The notes under the pieces: generated by a model
The model's input: only the letters and a program-made list of their open reading frames with translations
Databases searched by the model: none
What the model was told of the DNA's origin: nothing
Translations under genes and position numbers: made by a program
Shown: positions 45,889 through 59,175 of the stretch, piece after piece
Layout: every line of letters begins with the position of its first letter
Numbering within the stretch: the first letter of the stretch is position 1
Assembly: GCA_029959195.1 (NCBI GenBank)
Contig: CP114123.1
Coordinates: 372,001 to 436,000, forward strand
Direction of reading: 5' to 3'
Length of the DNA: 64,000 nt
DNA from: Dictyophora rubrovolvata
Taxonomy: Eukaryota > Basidiomycota > Agaricomycetes > Phallales > Phallaceae

Positions 45889-47574
45889 ACTATCAGGGTG
45901 ATAATAGCGGAAGAGTGATCAGACTGTGAGTTGAGTACTATGTCCACATGGGAGGGCTAGATGCCCGAGCCCTTAAATATCAATATCACAATTTCAATGC
46001 ATGATAGTTTATATTTTAATTGTTCACGTATGAGGCTGTATTTTATTTCACTCGAGAAAACGGGGGAACTCGCGTAGAAACTTGAATGTGAGATCCGTCA
46101 CAGCTGGCAAGGCCCATGAAGTGTCCTGAGTTCAAATCTCAGACAACATAATCATAGGACATTCAGCCTCCAGATGGAATGACTGATGCATTGGATGTAC
46201 AGGGTATTTTACATTAGACTGTCATTCCCGAGTCACCTAACCCGTTTCTTGTAATTGCAGGAGACTCATTAATTTTAAAAATGTAATTACATAGCCCTTA
46301 TGTCTCAACTTAGGATCACATATGCATTGATTGGTGCAGCGAGCCGCTAATCTTTTCAATTTGTAAGTGAGTTGCGCAGTTGCTCCAGTGGGTAGAATTA
46401 ACACTTAGACATCATAGGACAGCTACACAATGTTGATGAGTCTTAAAAATATTTGAGAAAGAGCCGTCAAACTGCTGCCAGAGCAACTGATACGAAATGG
46501 ATAGGTTTGATTCAAGTTTAATGGCGCTTGCGGGTCTATTTCAACTTGGGCTCGTTGACTCGTAACTTCCGCAGCAAAACGAATAATATTAGTCCCAAAG
46601 ACTTAATGGAGCTTCATTCGAGTCTGAACAAATATTTGAATTGATCAATTTAAATTAAAGCAAGAATCTCGTTGATGCCAATGATCGACGTGGAAAGGAC
46701 AAAAATGACTAGCGCTCTTACAATACACCGCCGATTAGTATACTGACAGGAGTAACTTTATAATTGTCAAGTCAGAATTCTGAAAGAATGAGGTTTGTTC
46801 TCCATTTTTAGTGATGAAAAACCTTTTGCCGAGGGCCTGTTTTGACCCGAGGTTGCCAGAGTCCGTCCAACCGTGGTTGCCTAAGTTCAGAAATGCCTGC
46901 GGTCCCTCTGCTTATAGTAAAAGTTCAGCTTTTTGAAGATAAAATTCCACGGATATCGTATCAAGTGATTTGTTAGTGTGTGTATAAGACGAAATCAGAG
47001 CCCGAAAAAAACAGCGTCGATGTTGATATGTCGAGATTCTGGACAATATCTTCACACTGAGATAAGGTATATATGGTATGTACATACAAGGTTGCCTTAG
47101 AAGCTGTTCCTGTTTTGATAACTACGCCACGCTTGAGGTACAAATTGCTAGGCATGGGTCGCCGGAGTGATGGTATTGGTGATGAGTTTGGTGGACAGCT
47201 GAGGAGGTTCCGGTTTATTCGTTACGAACCAGAGAACTCGGGGTCTTTTTCAATGATAATCCATCAAGTCTCCAACATTGATCAACAGCACAGCTGCCTG
47301 CCATTAAAAATTTCGAAAATTGAACTGGAAACCATCGCGCAAATACTTGAATAAATAAATCGATCCCACACTTAAGCAAACTAGTCGATACATACGAACG
47401 CTGTACTTTTTAGATTATTTTCTAGATCTGAGCACATCTTTGTTGATATAGGACAAGAATGCACAAATCCTTCCTTTCCGTCATGATGTTGAACCGGGTT
47501 TATTTCCTGCCACGTGGCATCGTACAACAACATTGAAGATGCCATCAATGATCTAATTATCACATCACATAGTC
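45889..47574. repeat. Array block upstream of DUF6533 D
   Basis: Longest version of the block seen at 16,980-18,099, including the CACTCGAGAA/GTGAGATCC promoter-side segment and the second block around 46,970-47,450. About 600 bp (46,200-46,900) align only weakly with unit 1. No gene recognised. Confidence 0.5.
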
Positions 47575-48270
47575 AAGATGATACATAGATGCATACGACG
47601 AACCGGCGAGAAGACCTCAATTCCATGAACTGAACCATTGAGGCACATTCAGTGAGTGCTCCATTCTTTCATATCAGAAGACTTTCGACGGTCTCCATTA
47701 CCGAAAATTACTCCGTAGAGTGATGAAGATTGCTGACAAAACTCGTCCTGGATGAGAGTTTCTTCGTCGCCGGGATGGCAGTCTAGGTGAATGTATAGTA
47801 CACGGGAATACGCGCTCTCAAAAAAGTTCCAAAGGCGCCATTATTTGTTGTAGCAGAATCCTGACGCCCTTCTTTCTTGATATGACGCACGCCGCCTGCG
47901 CAGTTGACCGCAATGTCTGCTTGACCGATATTCGTCATGTGGGCATCATCTGTGATCGGAGCGGTCAATCGCAATCTTTTATAGCTGCACAGGCCAGTTC
48001 AGACACATCCGTATCATCTTCTCTTAACCACGTTAGACCCGGCGCACTAGGATGAAGACACGAACTCGCTTACATCACTGGCCGCTGAAAGCCAGCTCAT
48101 CAGAGGTCTCCGGAATACTCGTCAGCGTGGAAAATAGTTATGCTTTAGGTGTAGATCACAAAGAATAAGTTTAAAATCAACGAGTGATGGATTAGGTCAC
48201 ATACCGCTAATACATGGTATGCAGAGACCAAATCATCCGTCATGCGAATGCGATATGAGCTCATCCTTTC
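47575..48270 (-). pseudogene. HDAC fragment, lineage II, unit 3
   Basis: Contains MTNIGQADIAVNCAGGVRHIKKE (about 47,880-47,945), the counterpart of [21 protein letters not shown], and traces of exon 2 near 48,090-48,260. Many indels. Same left and right limits as the copy at 18.1-18.9 kb. Confidence 0.75.
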
Positions 48271-48651
48271 ATACCCAGAACAGACTTTGAGTGATTGGTC
48301 GCCTTTGGCTCAAAAATTTCGATGTCGAAGTTTAACGTTTAACTTTCGGAGCAGGCTCGGCGAGACGATTCGGAGTTTACATTTGCCGAGAGCGTAAGCA
48401 AACACGGCACAGCTTTGCTGACAACACGCAATTCCAGCGCCCAAATTATTTATGCGAAATCCTCGGCAGTAGCAGTACGGGCTTGACTTTGACCAGCTCA
48501 TCATCATACACCATGGTTCCTCTCATCGGTGTTCTTGGTAAGCTAGTCAATTAACTCATTTGACGCCGAGATAGGATAACAACCTTTTTAACATAGTCGA
48601 ATGATACACTTGGAACTGGAATACTTCCAACGGCTCTGCGATTTAGGGCGA

Positions 48652-49168
48652 GCCAGTCACTCCCACTCTACAATCTCTTGACGACAAACCCACGCCCACC
48701 CACGCTCGCTCGACCACCGATACACCTACCACCATCCACCACGCCACTATCGCATTATATTTCCTCTTCTGCCTCAACCACTAAACCGTCGCGACCAACA
48801 AAACCTTTTCCAATATTCGACGTGGAATCAACGCCTGTGGTCACTCGTTCCTCTCAATGCCTGCTCCGCTCCTTCTGCAGCGTTCAAAGCCGAGAAACAT
48901 GGGTGCTCTGGGGGCGGATGATGATGGCAATGATGAGGACGGCAAAATGAAGGCAAAATGCTTTGGCGGCGCGTCGAAGTCTACAATGGACGTGATTGAG
49001 ACGAAGCGAAGGTAGAATACTCTGGTGGCGCGGCAGGGTCGTATGCGGGAACTGGAGCATACTCGCGAGCTTGAAGAATCGTTGGCTGCCGTCACTCGAA
49101 ATCGCGGTGTGTGAGTAGCTCGAGCCTGCAAGGCTGAAAATAATTTGCGGGCCTATGGAATACCATGA
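48652..49168 (+). pseudogene. bZIP (Gcn4-type) fragment, class 2, unit 3
   Basis: Starts at the same internal point as the 19.6 kb fragment. The basic region is mutated (VARQGRMREL) and a stop lies inside ETKRR-NTL. The zipper ELEESLAAV and the C-terminal RAYGIP remain readable up to TGA at 49,166-49,168. It is more decayed than the other copies. Confidence 0.8.
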
Positions 49169-50171
49169 CTGCGATCTTTTCTTTTATTTCTTCTTCAACT
49201 TTCCCTTTCTTAACTCCTTTATTTCCATGAGGGGCATCTTTCGCGTGCTTTTGATGACGATACGTCCAAGCGCATATATGGCTAATGGGATGTAAACGCA
49301 GGGGTAAGTCGACGTCAGGAAAATGGGATCTAATCTCATGACACGTCGTTGAGTATTCCTGCGTGATACCAACATCCAAAAAAAACACAAATTGTTCTGT
49401 AAATAGCCTTTATTGACTGGACATGTGTCAGTGGGAAAATACACCAGTGTTCAACGTAAACGAAGTTGTGCAGGGACCGAGTTTCCAGAGAAAGATCCAA
49501 CCCAATTTGAGCTCGAATTAGCAAAGGTCCGTTTTGAAAAGAAGGCTGCCCATCCGTAAAGAAAATCAGGAATAAAAGTTTCGCTGCATATTATATAAAA
49601 CAGACTTACAAATCCGGGTTAGTGGCGTGCATAAGTAACAGGAAAGAGACAGTCCATCTTTTTGTACCGGTGTAGCATCTGCCAAACCTAACGAGGGCGC
49701 TGTTGGGTCGCTTTCTGAGGGCGGAAATTGTGACTCAGTGTTCCAAATGAATGAAAAAGGAAAAGGCTTAGCGATAATACAAGCTATCCCCGCAAGTTCC
49801 CTCATACATATATGAGGCATTCACTCGTACTTTCCGGCGTTTCTGGCCATAATCTGAGTAGCGAACCTATACAAATCAAGCTGTTGCAAAATAATGCGAT
49901 AGGTGATTCCGGACACGAGAAGAAAAAAAGCGTGCCGTATGAAGAGTGCACTATTATGAAACGGCAAGGTTAGTATGGCATCCCTGGCTGCTGGCTGTAC
50001 ATGGAAACTGGGAATCGGAAGCCGCCGTATACATCGGAGATGAGGATGGCCATCCTAGTCTATGAATTGTAACGTAATGTTTTTGCTAGCTGCCAGGCCC
50101 CCTTCAAGCGGCAAGCCCCCCTTCAAGAGCTCGAAAAATGAGTTCAAACTAAGCAATCCATGAACGTAAAG
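49169..50171. repeat. Array block, unit 3
   Basis: Shared with 40,490-41,270 and 58,200-59,100. Here it follows a class 2 bZIP fragment directly, without the homeodomain gene, so that gene was deleted from or never present in this unit. Confidence 0.55.
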
Positions 50172-50848
50172 CATACCAAAACCTTTTTTTTATCTAATAT
50201 AACATACGCCGAGACCAAATAACAGTCTAGTCATGAGCCATAGTGAAAAGTCTTGTCTAGATCGCTATGCGTTTGTTTCCGGCGGAGACATAATGCATCC
50301 GTGACATCCGTGACATACAATATGTGTGCTTGTGGGTTCCTTGTTCTTCCTCTTTCTGAGAGCGCGCGGTCTGCACTTGACGAAAATTGCTTTTCCGTGA
50401 CAGCATACTTTTTAGTCTCGTTCCTCAGCGTCATGGTCGACGGCGGAATAACCGTATGCATTAACGGGTGTGTGTGAGTCTTACTCTCGTCTTTTGAGCC
50501 AACTTGAAGTTCACGAGCCTTTCGATATAGGCAACCCCGTCGATATCGCCATGCATGTATTTTACCGTAGGATGACTCAAAATACGAACAGAATTACTTA
50601 AATATGCTCGAAATCGGAAGAGCAAGTAATGCGACGTAAATGAATTCGATATTCAAAGACGCCTGGGGCCTCAGCGGTACTGAGAGTGACATGCAGTCCT
50701 GCCGTCTGTCTTTGCCTGCGCGCGTGTCAACGAGCAAATCCGACGCCCCTATCACATGTGCAAACACGCGTTCTATGAAAAACAAAAAACCTGGAGGCAA
50801 GTCGAGTAAGACACAGAAATTAGAGTGCTCATGCACTCAAGTCCTTTT
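50172..50848 (-). pseudogene. HDAC N-terminal fragment III plus bZIP upstream block, unit 3
   Basis: HDAC-like sequence is limited to about 50,172-50,230 (ACCAAAACC...CATACGCCGAGACCAAAT). The rest is the shared upstream block with the GTGACATCCGTGACATAC repeat near 50,300. No open frame of note. Confidence 0.55.
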
Positions 50849-51520
50849 CAGTTGCCATCGATTTCAATTGTTCTCTCAATGACAGCTCTGCGCGGACAAT
50901 TTCCTTACGTCTCCCCAAATATTAGACCAGACTCCAGAAACTCAGTTCATCGATACTCCTTATGATGAAGATTTATGCTCCCCTTTCCTCGACGGTGGCT
51001 CATATATTTATGGTAGCATGCCACCTCCTTTCAGTTCCATAGTTCAGCAAGCGAAGGAGGAAACATGTGTAATTGCCTGCTGTGACCATCACTCCGGTGC
51101 CGCTGCCCGCCCTTGACTCGTTCGGTTCCCCGCAGTACATCACCTCCCCATTGTTAAATCCCGCCTCGTGTTTTCCCAATGCTTCAAAGGCCGAGTCAGT
51201 TACCCCCGCTCTGCCATCTCTTGACGACGCATTGTAGTTGCCTTTGCTTCTTTTCACATCTGCCCAATCACCGATGCAGGTGCCACCATCTACTACACCG
51301 CCACATTCTGTCTCGATCACTAAACCGTCGCGACCAAAGAAAACTTTTCCAACGGGTATTCGACATGGAATTACACCTTCTTCACTCGTTCCTCTCGATG
51401 CACCGATTCGATCTCGTAATTATTCCGCTCCTTCTGCTACCTCTCGCAAACTGGTTCCCGCCGCGGTCAAATCCAAAAACGTGAGCGTTCGGAGGTAGAA
51501 GGTGGTAATAATGATGAAGA
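50849..51520 (+). pseudogene. bZIP (Gcn4-type) copy, class 1, unit 3
   Basis: Begins at the common breakpoint (CAGTTGCC). The acidic segment survives in part (TPYDEDLCSPFLDGG near 50,955-51,000). Several frameshifts follow, and sequence stops matching the parent after KLVPAAVKSKN near 51,480-51,520. The bZIP region itself is gone, replaced by the 61.3 kb-type spacer. Confidence 0.82.
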
Positions 51521-51946
51521 CCTCCTTGCTACCTGAGCGTTGAGATTGTTGAAGTCGACACGTGTCGAGGCGCAGGTGAGAGAGTTGACGCAGTCAACGT
51601 CAACACTTGGTTGCATGAAAGGAAGTCGTCGTATATACCAGACGGTCTACGGTACTTATATGCACAGCCGTTGCCGACGCGGCGAAGCCGAGTTGCAATT
51701 CACTGTTATCAATTAAAGTGTCAGACTTGAATACAAAATTAATAAATATGGATATGGTTGCCGAGGGCTTTTACAAGTCAACAGATTTTAAATGCTGAAA
51801 AGCTATAATTTCTTTTCGCGTCATAGGTTTCTAATGCACTTAATAGGTGTTGAAGCTTGAACTTTGGTCTATCGAACTGCGAAAAGAAAAAAAATCGTTA
51901 ATGACCCCCCAAAATAAAGATGGTGACACTGACACACGGATATGAT
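51521..51946. repeat. Array spacer, unit 3/4
   Basis: Nearly the same as 61,320-61,770 and recognisably related to 14,940-15,270. High similarity to the 61 kb stretch suggests recent duplication or conversion. No gene. Confidence 0.55.
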
Positions 51947-53657
51947 CTAGTCTTGAGCAGGCTGGATGTCTGAATCTTCCATAGATTCAAATCCAGGATT
52001 ATCATGGTCGCCTTCTACATTTATATTCTCAGGATCTGGAGTGGCCAGCTCGACAGTGATTGATTGGTGTACATGTTGAAGAACATTTGAAAATTGGAGT
52101 GGTGGCAGGGATGTGTTTCTAGCCCCAATTTTGGCTGAGTTGAGACTGCGAAGGTCTAGTGTAGAATCGGCTATGAGGATGCTCGACAAACTTGAGAAAA
52201 ATGTTAGGATGAGCATCATGGATGCCAATCAAAAAATAATCCTTACATATTTTGGTAAGAAGCAAACCCTTGTGAGACAGTCTGAAAAATATCCGAGGAC
52301 TAATGAAGTCAAGTGACTGTGATTGACACGAGAAAGTGGAGTAATTACATTCTCAAACTGGGAAAAAAATGACAGATCTCTTGCAAACATAAACTAATTT
52401 TATTGTTTTAAACTCACCTCTGTTAGGACTTCACTTATGATATTAATGACAACGACAAAGCTTAGAGATCCATGACTTGAGAGATTGTCATCCTACAGAA
52501 ACTGTGTGCTTACCAACATCTTAAGATACCTGATAGTCACTTGTTAAAGCTTATCCAGAGACTCATGTATGTTTGACAAGACTTACTTTGTCTAATCAAT
52601 ACAGACACAAGACTGTGTGTACTTTGAATCCCAGCTTCACGTTTCAGTTTCCATGTACCCCAAACCTTCCACATACAAATGCCGAATACAAGGAATTCAG
52701 TGAGTATACTACAGATATTGGCGCTGAGTGCAACTATGACATCACTGGCTGCACACATATTCTTTCAATGAGCTTAAATTTTCAAAATAGGTATGAAGCA
52801 TACTTGGGTTACTAAAGACTGATTGAGGCATTGAATGCGTAAGGAACAAGATTGAACTACTGACTTTGGAAGACACCCAGGAAATGCAATTATCACTAGG
52901 TGAAGGATGGGTAGTTGTAGTTACAATTAAAAAGTTCAATTTTCTTACCTGACAAACGGAGTATCAAGCCTGCGAAAAAACCAAAAGCTAGTGCAAAGGT
53001 AGGAATCTTACTTTGGCACAAAGCATATGCTCGAGCAATTAATAAACCTAAGGTAGCTATTGTTCCAAACAAGTGATCTGACTAATAATGATGCACACAC
53101 CTTGAATACCAATACTTCCCAATGTCTGCACGCATTCTGTTATAATGGCAATGATGTTACAAGCTCTTTGGTTTTCTTTAATTGTGCAATTTGTAATAGT
53201 ATAGCCTACCTCACCTTTCGGACTTGAAGTGATTGGAAATGATAACAATGAGTGCTTTTGATACCAATCAACATTTCATTAGCTTACCAGCACGAAGGTG
53301 AATGCCACATCAAGTCCTTGCTGAGCTAAGATACTATATCTTGCAAAAATGTACAACCATGTAGGCAAACTGAATGGCTTGAACCATATATGCTCTATTT
53401 CTTGTGACAGCCTTAACAGGGCAGTATAGAAAGGAAGTACTGCAGTTTGTCATAAGATCAGGTTTGTCATCTTTAAATTTAGATTGCTCACTTGTAGAAC
53501 TGAAGAGAAGCGCATTGAAGATATAGCTAATATTCCCCGATTTGAAATAAGCATAAAATTATATATCAGACACAAAGACAGAAGCATACTTTGCATAATA
53601 TTCGTGGATAATGGCATCTGCGGTTGCAGCGGTTAGGTTATTGTTGGTGCTGTTCAT
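51947..53657 (-). CDS. DUF6533 domain membrane protein, copy E
   Basis: Start ATG at 53,657 (MNSTNNNLTAATADAII). The core LPFYTALLRLSQEIEHIWF then PTWLYIFARYS lies at about 53,330-53,460. A later membrane segment is ICSILTEFLVFGICMWK (about 52,640-52,720). The last block has SSILIADSTLDLR and ends DSDIQPAQD at 51,947. A duplicated short stretch (ATATATC) near 53,560 may alter the intron after exon 1. Otherwise organised like copy B. Function unknown; open core suggests possible expression. Confidence 0.67.
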
Positions 53658-55000
53658 ACTATCGAGGGTAATTAATAGCGGAGATCTAGAGTGATCAGGC
53701 TGTGAGTTGGGCAAGTCCACCTGAAAAGGATAGATGTCCATTGAGCCCTTAGATACAGCTTTATATATCGCGGTTGAAGAACTTGAATTATTATTCAAAT
53801 GGTATTGATACCTCACTTGAGAAACAGGGGAATTTTAGCGGAATGTGAGATCTGTTGGCAAGGCCCACTAAGTGTACTGAGTTAAAGTCTCAGAAGTGAT
53901 CATCCAGAATTAGCCGATGTAGTTGATGGAAAGGATATTTTGCGCCGTTACTCCCACCCATCACGCTTCTGTAATTACAGATGATTCATTAATGTCTTGG
54001 AATATAACCTGCATAGCCCCTATGTCTCGATTAGTGCAGCAAGCTATTGAGGTTTTCGACTTAGCAGTTGTTCCTGTGAGTAGTAAAATCAACGCTTGAT
54101 ATCACAAGTTGATGAGTCTTAAACAAAAGCCATTAAACTGCTCCTGGAACAACTGATGCGAAATGGACGGGTTTGATTGGCACTTGCGGGTCTATCTCAT
54201 CTGAGCCCAACTTGGTAAAATTCTTCACTGGCCCGTAACTTCCGTAGCAGAACAATAAGATTAGTCTCAAAGCAGTGCTCTTATAATATGCTGCTGATTA
54301 TATCGACAGAAGTAATCCTATGATTATCAATTCTGAATTCCGATAAACTGACTTTGTTTACTTAGTGATGAAAAACCCTTTGCCGAGGAGAGCCTGTCAC
54401 TGGTTCGACCTGTCGAGGTGGAGTCGGCGCTCAGCCGCGGTTGCGCAGTTTCAGAAATACCTGTGGCCTCTCATATAGTAAAAGTCATTTGGGCTACAGC
54501 CTTTTTAGGATAAGATTCCGCAGATGTTGTATTAAAAGTATATGCCAAGTGATTTGTTAGCGTGTGGGCAATGATAAGACGAACTCATTGACAGATAAGA
54601 CGAACTCAGAGCCCGGAAAACAGTGTCGACATCGACATTGAACATGAGCCTTCGTTTGCGCTAATGTCGTCGAGACTCTGGACAATGTCTGTGTTCACGG
54701 TGAGATATAGTATGTACATGCGAGTTTACCTTAAAAGCTGTTCCTGCTTTGATGGCTACTACACCACTGCGCTCAGCTGAGGTTCCGGTTTGTCTGTTAT
54801 GAACCGGAGAACTCGGGGTCTTTCTAATGATAATCCATCAGTCTCCAACATCAATCGACAGCGCGTCTGCTAACATTGAAAAATCCAATAATGAAATGGA
54901 AAACCATCCCGCAAATGCTTGGATGAATAAGTCGATCACACATTTGAGCAAACTGGTTGATCCATACCTTTTGAATTATTTTCTGGATTTGAGCATGTCC
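53658..55000. repeat. Array block upstream of DUF6533 E
   Basis: Matches 16,980-18,000 and 45,900-47,450. A short direct duplication (GATAAGACGAACTCA, near 54,574 and 54,595) is specific to this copy. No gene. Confidence 0.5.
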
Positions 55001-55560
55001 ATGATATAAGACAAGAACAATATGATATAGAATCCCTTTCTTCCGTCATGAGTTGGGTCAGGTTAATTTCCTGCCGTGCGGCATTGTAGAACCGGCTAAT
55101 AATGATCCAATTATCACAACACATAGCCTAGACGATAGATGCGTACGACGAACCTACGCAAAGACCTTAATTCCGTGAACTGACTCATTGAGATACATTC
55201 AGTGAGCGTCCCACCCTTTCCTATCGGAAGACTTTCGACGGTCCCGTTCCTGGAAAATATTCCGCAGAGCAATGAAGATTACATGTCAGAACCTGGCCTA
55301 GGCCGTGGAAAGTTTCTTCGTCGCCGAGTTGGCAGCTATCTCGATGTATAGTGCATGGGAATACGCGCTCAAAGGGTTCCAAAGGCGCCGTTATGATATC
55401 TTTCTTGATATCGTGCACGCCGCCTGCGCAGTTGACCGCTTGACTGTTATTCGTCATGCGTGCAGCATCTGTAATCGGCTCGGGAGCAGCCAATCACACC
55501 CACGAACGTCGGATTATCATCAGTAGCATTAGACCCAGTGCTCTAGAATGAAGATAAAAA
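55001..55560 (-). pseudogene. HDAC fragment, lineage II, unit 4
   Basis: Shorter version of the 18.1-18.9 kb fragment with MTNNSQAVNCAGGVHDIKK (about 55,400-55,460) and NLHCSAEYFPGTGPSK (about 55,235-55,285). It is cut off near 55,560, where lineage I sequence starts, so two HDAC lineages are fused head to tail here. Confidence 0.72.
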
Positions 55561-55569
55561 CTCGCTTGT

Positions 55570-56450
55570 GCCTCGCCTGGAGGATATTACGCCATTCTTG
55601 AAAAGGATACCGCACTTGAGCAATCCAGTTAGCTCTGTCAAAACGCAGCGCCTTTTTATTTTCCTAGATCTAAGCATGACTTGCTTCCGCGTTGGGGGAA
55701 AATCTCACACATAGCATGTTCTTTCATCGAGCTTATATCCAGCAAGTAAATCGCACCGCATTGTAGAATGATGACCACCGATGAATATCGTTTCATTTTT
55801 TTTCTAGCCATAACATATGTACACCGAGTGTAGTCAAGACGATGAATGAACGGAAGGCACCTGTTTAGACTTCTCATCCGTCAAACCAGTCAATCCACCA
55901 TCTCAACACAATTGACGGTCCCCATTAACGGAAAATTCTCGCAGAATAGTGAAAACGAACACGTCAAAACCCGATCATTGTGGGACGCTTCTTTGGCCTC
56001 ATCACCGAGATGTCGATGCATGATACACGGCAATACGTTCTCAAAGGTTTCATGAGCGTTGATACGCTGTTGTTGATGTAGCAGGATCCAGATGTTTCCT
56101 CTTTGGGCGTGGTGCACATCGCCTTGTCTCTTGATCGCAACGTCTGCTTGAGCGTGAGTAGTTAACTGGAGCGGCCAGATGTCAAGAATGTACATGTGTC
56201 TAGGGTGTAATCTCTTACTTACTGAACCGTTGGTTAATACGGCAGAATTCAGACATGCGCCTCGAATGCTGGACTGTCGTCTCCTATGAGGGCCCCAGTT
56301 ACATTAGACCCGATTAACTTCGTATAAGAAATCTATTCACTCGGAATTTATGGGATGAGTCTAGGATTAACCAGAAATATATTACAACATACCAAAACCT
56401 TCATTTACCGGCATGCGAGATGTTGGCGAGATGGCTTCGTACTGTCTCCG
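55570..56450 (-). pseudogene. HDAC fragment, lineage I, unit 4
   Basis: Close relative of 36,590-37,480: MKEHAMCEIFPQ near 55,720, and [18 protein letters not shown] with VHHAQRG around 55,930-56,120. Breakpoints and many shared mutations match the 36.6 kb copy, so both derive from one already broken ancestor. Confidence 0.75.
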
Positions 56451-56583
56451 TGTCATGAGCCAGAACATTAAAGTTTTGTGACGCATGTGATGTGGGCGCC
56501 TGTGAATCACCCATTGCCGTTAAACTCATGACCGTGCTATCCGAAGCAAGTTCAACTTCAGCCTCGACCATGTCACCAGTCTG

Positions 56584-57596
56584 TCTTCGTGCAGTGGCTT
56601 AAAAATTCGAATTCCTATTAGACGTTCCACCTTGGTCAATAGCGACGCGTCATCTTCAAACCAACCATCGAGCAGCGTTGGGGGTTACAAATCGCAATCC
56701 GAAATGGAGGATGTCGAAATGGAAGAAAGTATACTGCGCGCAGTGGGAACATCAGTAATCCCCCGGAAAGATGGGTTCGATGGGAAACAGACTTTCTCGA
56801 GAAGTGTTTCGAAACAATGCGATACCCCGACGATTCGTTGAGGTCCAAATGGGCCTTGAATTTGACAGAGAAGCGGCTTCGGAATATTAAGACCAGTCCT
56901 GGAGACAAGGAAAATTTGGCTAAAATTTAGCATTCACAGTGCGTTGATCGTCGTTGATTTAGAATGATAATATTGAAAAAGACGCTCAAAATTAGTTACA
57001 AAAGACGGCTTTCTAACTGGTTCAAAAACAGGAAGGCGAAGCTAAGGCGAGAAGGTGAGACTTTTGTGGAAGAAAATCCAGAAGGCCTCGAAGACGACGA
57101 AGAAAGTCCAGTCGCATCGCCTCGTATCCGACAAGTTTGTAACCATTCTGCGACCGTTGGAAAACACAAGGTCACCAAAAACCATCGCTATTGGGGGGAA
57201 GACGATGATGAAGAGGTTCGTACTTAGTCTCATTCTGTATGACTCACTTTTAACACTTCCCAGGAATTCCGCGACGACTCGCCAGAAAGCGAGAAAGGAC
57301 AGTCCGAATTAGGTGAGCTCGAACATGATACACCTCAGCCCACCTACCCACTCGATGATGAGGTATATCAAAACGGAAGCCGGTTGGATATTTTGACCCA
57401 TCTGGCGTCCTTACAACCACCTTTACCAGCAACTACTTCAGCATGCCGCGACGAACCTATGAGCGAAAGTCAGCCTCGTGTTCTACTGACGTTTCCTGCG
57501 TCTACAAGTCAAAACGAGTCCTCTGCCAAGTATGACGACGACATCATATATGGAGCCACGCTATTGATGCAACTGAAGATGGGCTACAGAGGGTAG
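56584..57596 (+). pseudogene. Homeodomain gene copy, broken
   Basis: Paralog of 38,729-39,752. The ATG is lost (GTGCAGTGGC in place of ATGAGCAGTGGC). A 25 nt deletion between GAAA repeats near 56,728 shifts the frame before the homeodomain. A TAG replaces the Trp codon near 56,928, just before the intron. The recognition helix RRLSNWFKNRKAKLR and the complete C-terminal half are still readable, ending ATLLMQLKMGYRG at 57,596. The 48 nt stretch before GAATTCCG also holds a TAG here, which would be harmless if that stretch is an intron. Overall a young pseudogene, since most codons match. Confidence 0.85.
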
Positions 57597-59100
57597 TGTA
57601 GGGCGCGACTCCGAGACATGCCAATGCTCCTTCTCTGGCATGTTCCGGTCTCCGCTTCCTTCTTTCCTGCTTTATATGTCTAGTTAAACGAGCATGTGTA
57701 TCATCATCCCAAATATAATCGCTAAATGAATATAACGAACTACCCCATGATTCAATGGCTTACTACTTCCTTTAGACTTTGTCTGTTAGCTCGCTGGAGT
57801 TGTCTCGGAAGTCATCGATTATTATTGCTTGTTTTCGAATAGAAGCGTACCACAATGTATTATCCCAATATTGAGTTGTTCCATTACCTGAGGCCGAACC
57901 CCTTTATTGTAAATGGCATACCGCAAGGGCTTGATGTTACGACTCGCCTACCATGAAGCCACAGATCAGGATGAACAATTTGACCAGACGCCTTCTAAAA
58001 GTTGGAAAGAGTTTCATGGTTCAAAAACGGGAATGATACCAGGATTACTTTGTTTTATTCATAGCTACCGGCAGAGCAGACAAAGTCAAAATAAGTTTAG
58101 ATTCTTATGAAACATACTTATCTCATATACAAAATGCAGGCTGCGGAAATTTACGGAACGAGGAGGTTTTCAGCTATGTTTGCATAGATTTAGTAAAACA
58201 CTGGAATGCGACTTGCCTCATTTCGCTTACTCGAACTATCCCTGTTTATCTTTCGCGTGCTTTTTTGGTGGCGATACGTGGGATGAGACTCCAAGCGCAT
58301 ATATAACTAGTGGGATGTAAATGTCAGGGAAATCGACGTCAGGAGAATTGGATCTAATCATGATTTCTGACACAGCGTCGTTCGGTATCTCTGCACGGTA
58401 ACTCAACAAATGTCTGAAGGTGATGACGACATCCAGAAAATACAGATCTTTCCGTTTATCAACTCAGATGGAAATATGTCAATGGGAAAATACACCAGTG
58501 TTCAACGCAAACGACGTTGTGCAGGGACCGTGTGGCTAAAGAAACTGTAGATCCGATCTGATTTGAGCTCGAATCAAGGAAGTTCTGCTTTGGAAAGAAG
58601 GCTGACCATCCGTCAAGGAAATCAGGAATAAATGTCTCACTGCATATTATAAAACAGATCTCCAAATCCGGGTTGACGGTGAGCCACTTCTGCTAAGATA
58701 GTCAACAATAAACTATCTCTGCTTCCCTCATATTAATACGAGGCATTTACTCCCGTACCCTCTGACGTATCCGGCCACAATCTGAGAAGTGGGCGTGCAC
58801 AAGTCAAGCTGTTGCTGCATGGAGCAAGACAATGCGATAGATGATTCTGGACATGAGCAGAATAAAGCACGCCTGCCGTATGAAGAGTGCTCCATTATCA
58901 AATGACAAGATTAGTATGGCATCCCTGGCCGTACATGGGAACTGAGAATAGAAAATAGAAAAGCGCTGTACGCACCGGAGATGATAATGGCTATCCTAGT
59001 CCATGAACTGTAACGTAACGTTTTGCTACCTGCTAGTATGTCCCCGGTCCCCTTCAAACCGCCCTGGAAGAGTTTTAAAAATAAGCTTAAAATCAGCGAT
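57597..59100. repeat. Array block downstream of the homeodomain copy
   Basis: Counterpart of 39,753-41,274, similar along most of its length. No gene recognised. Confidence 0.55.
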
Positions 59101-59104
59101 GCGT

Positions 59105-59175
59105 GACCAAAACCTTCATTTTATTTGACATGACATACGCCGAGACCAAATGATAGGACATGCCTATGCGATGTG
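59105..59175 (-). pseudogene. HDAC N-terminal fragment, lineage III, unit 4
   Basis: KPHRIGMSYHLVSAYVM is readable on the minus strand, matching [17 protein letters not shown] of the intact HDAC. It keeps more of the coding frame than its two sister fragments. Confidence 0.75.
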
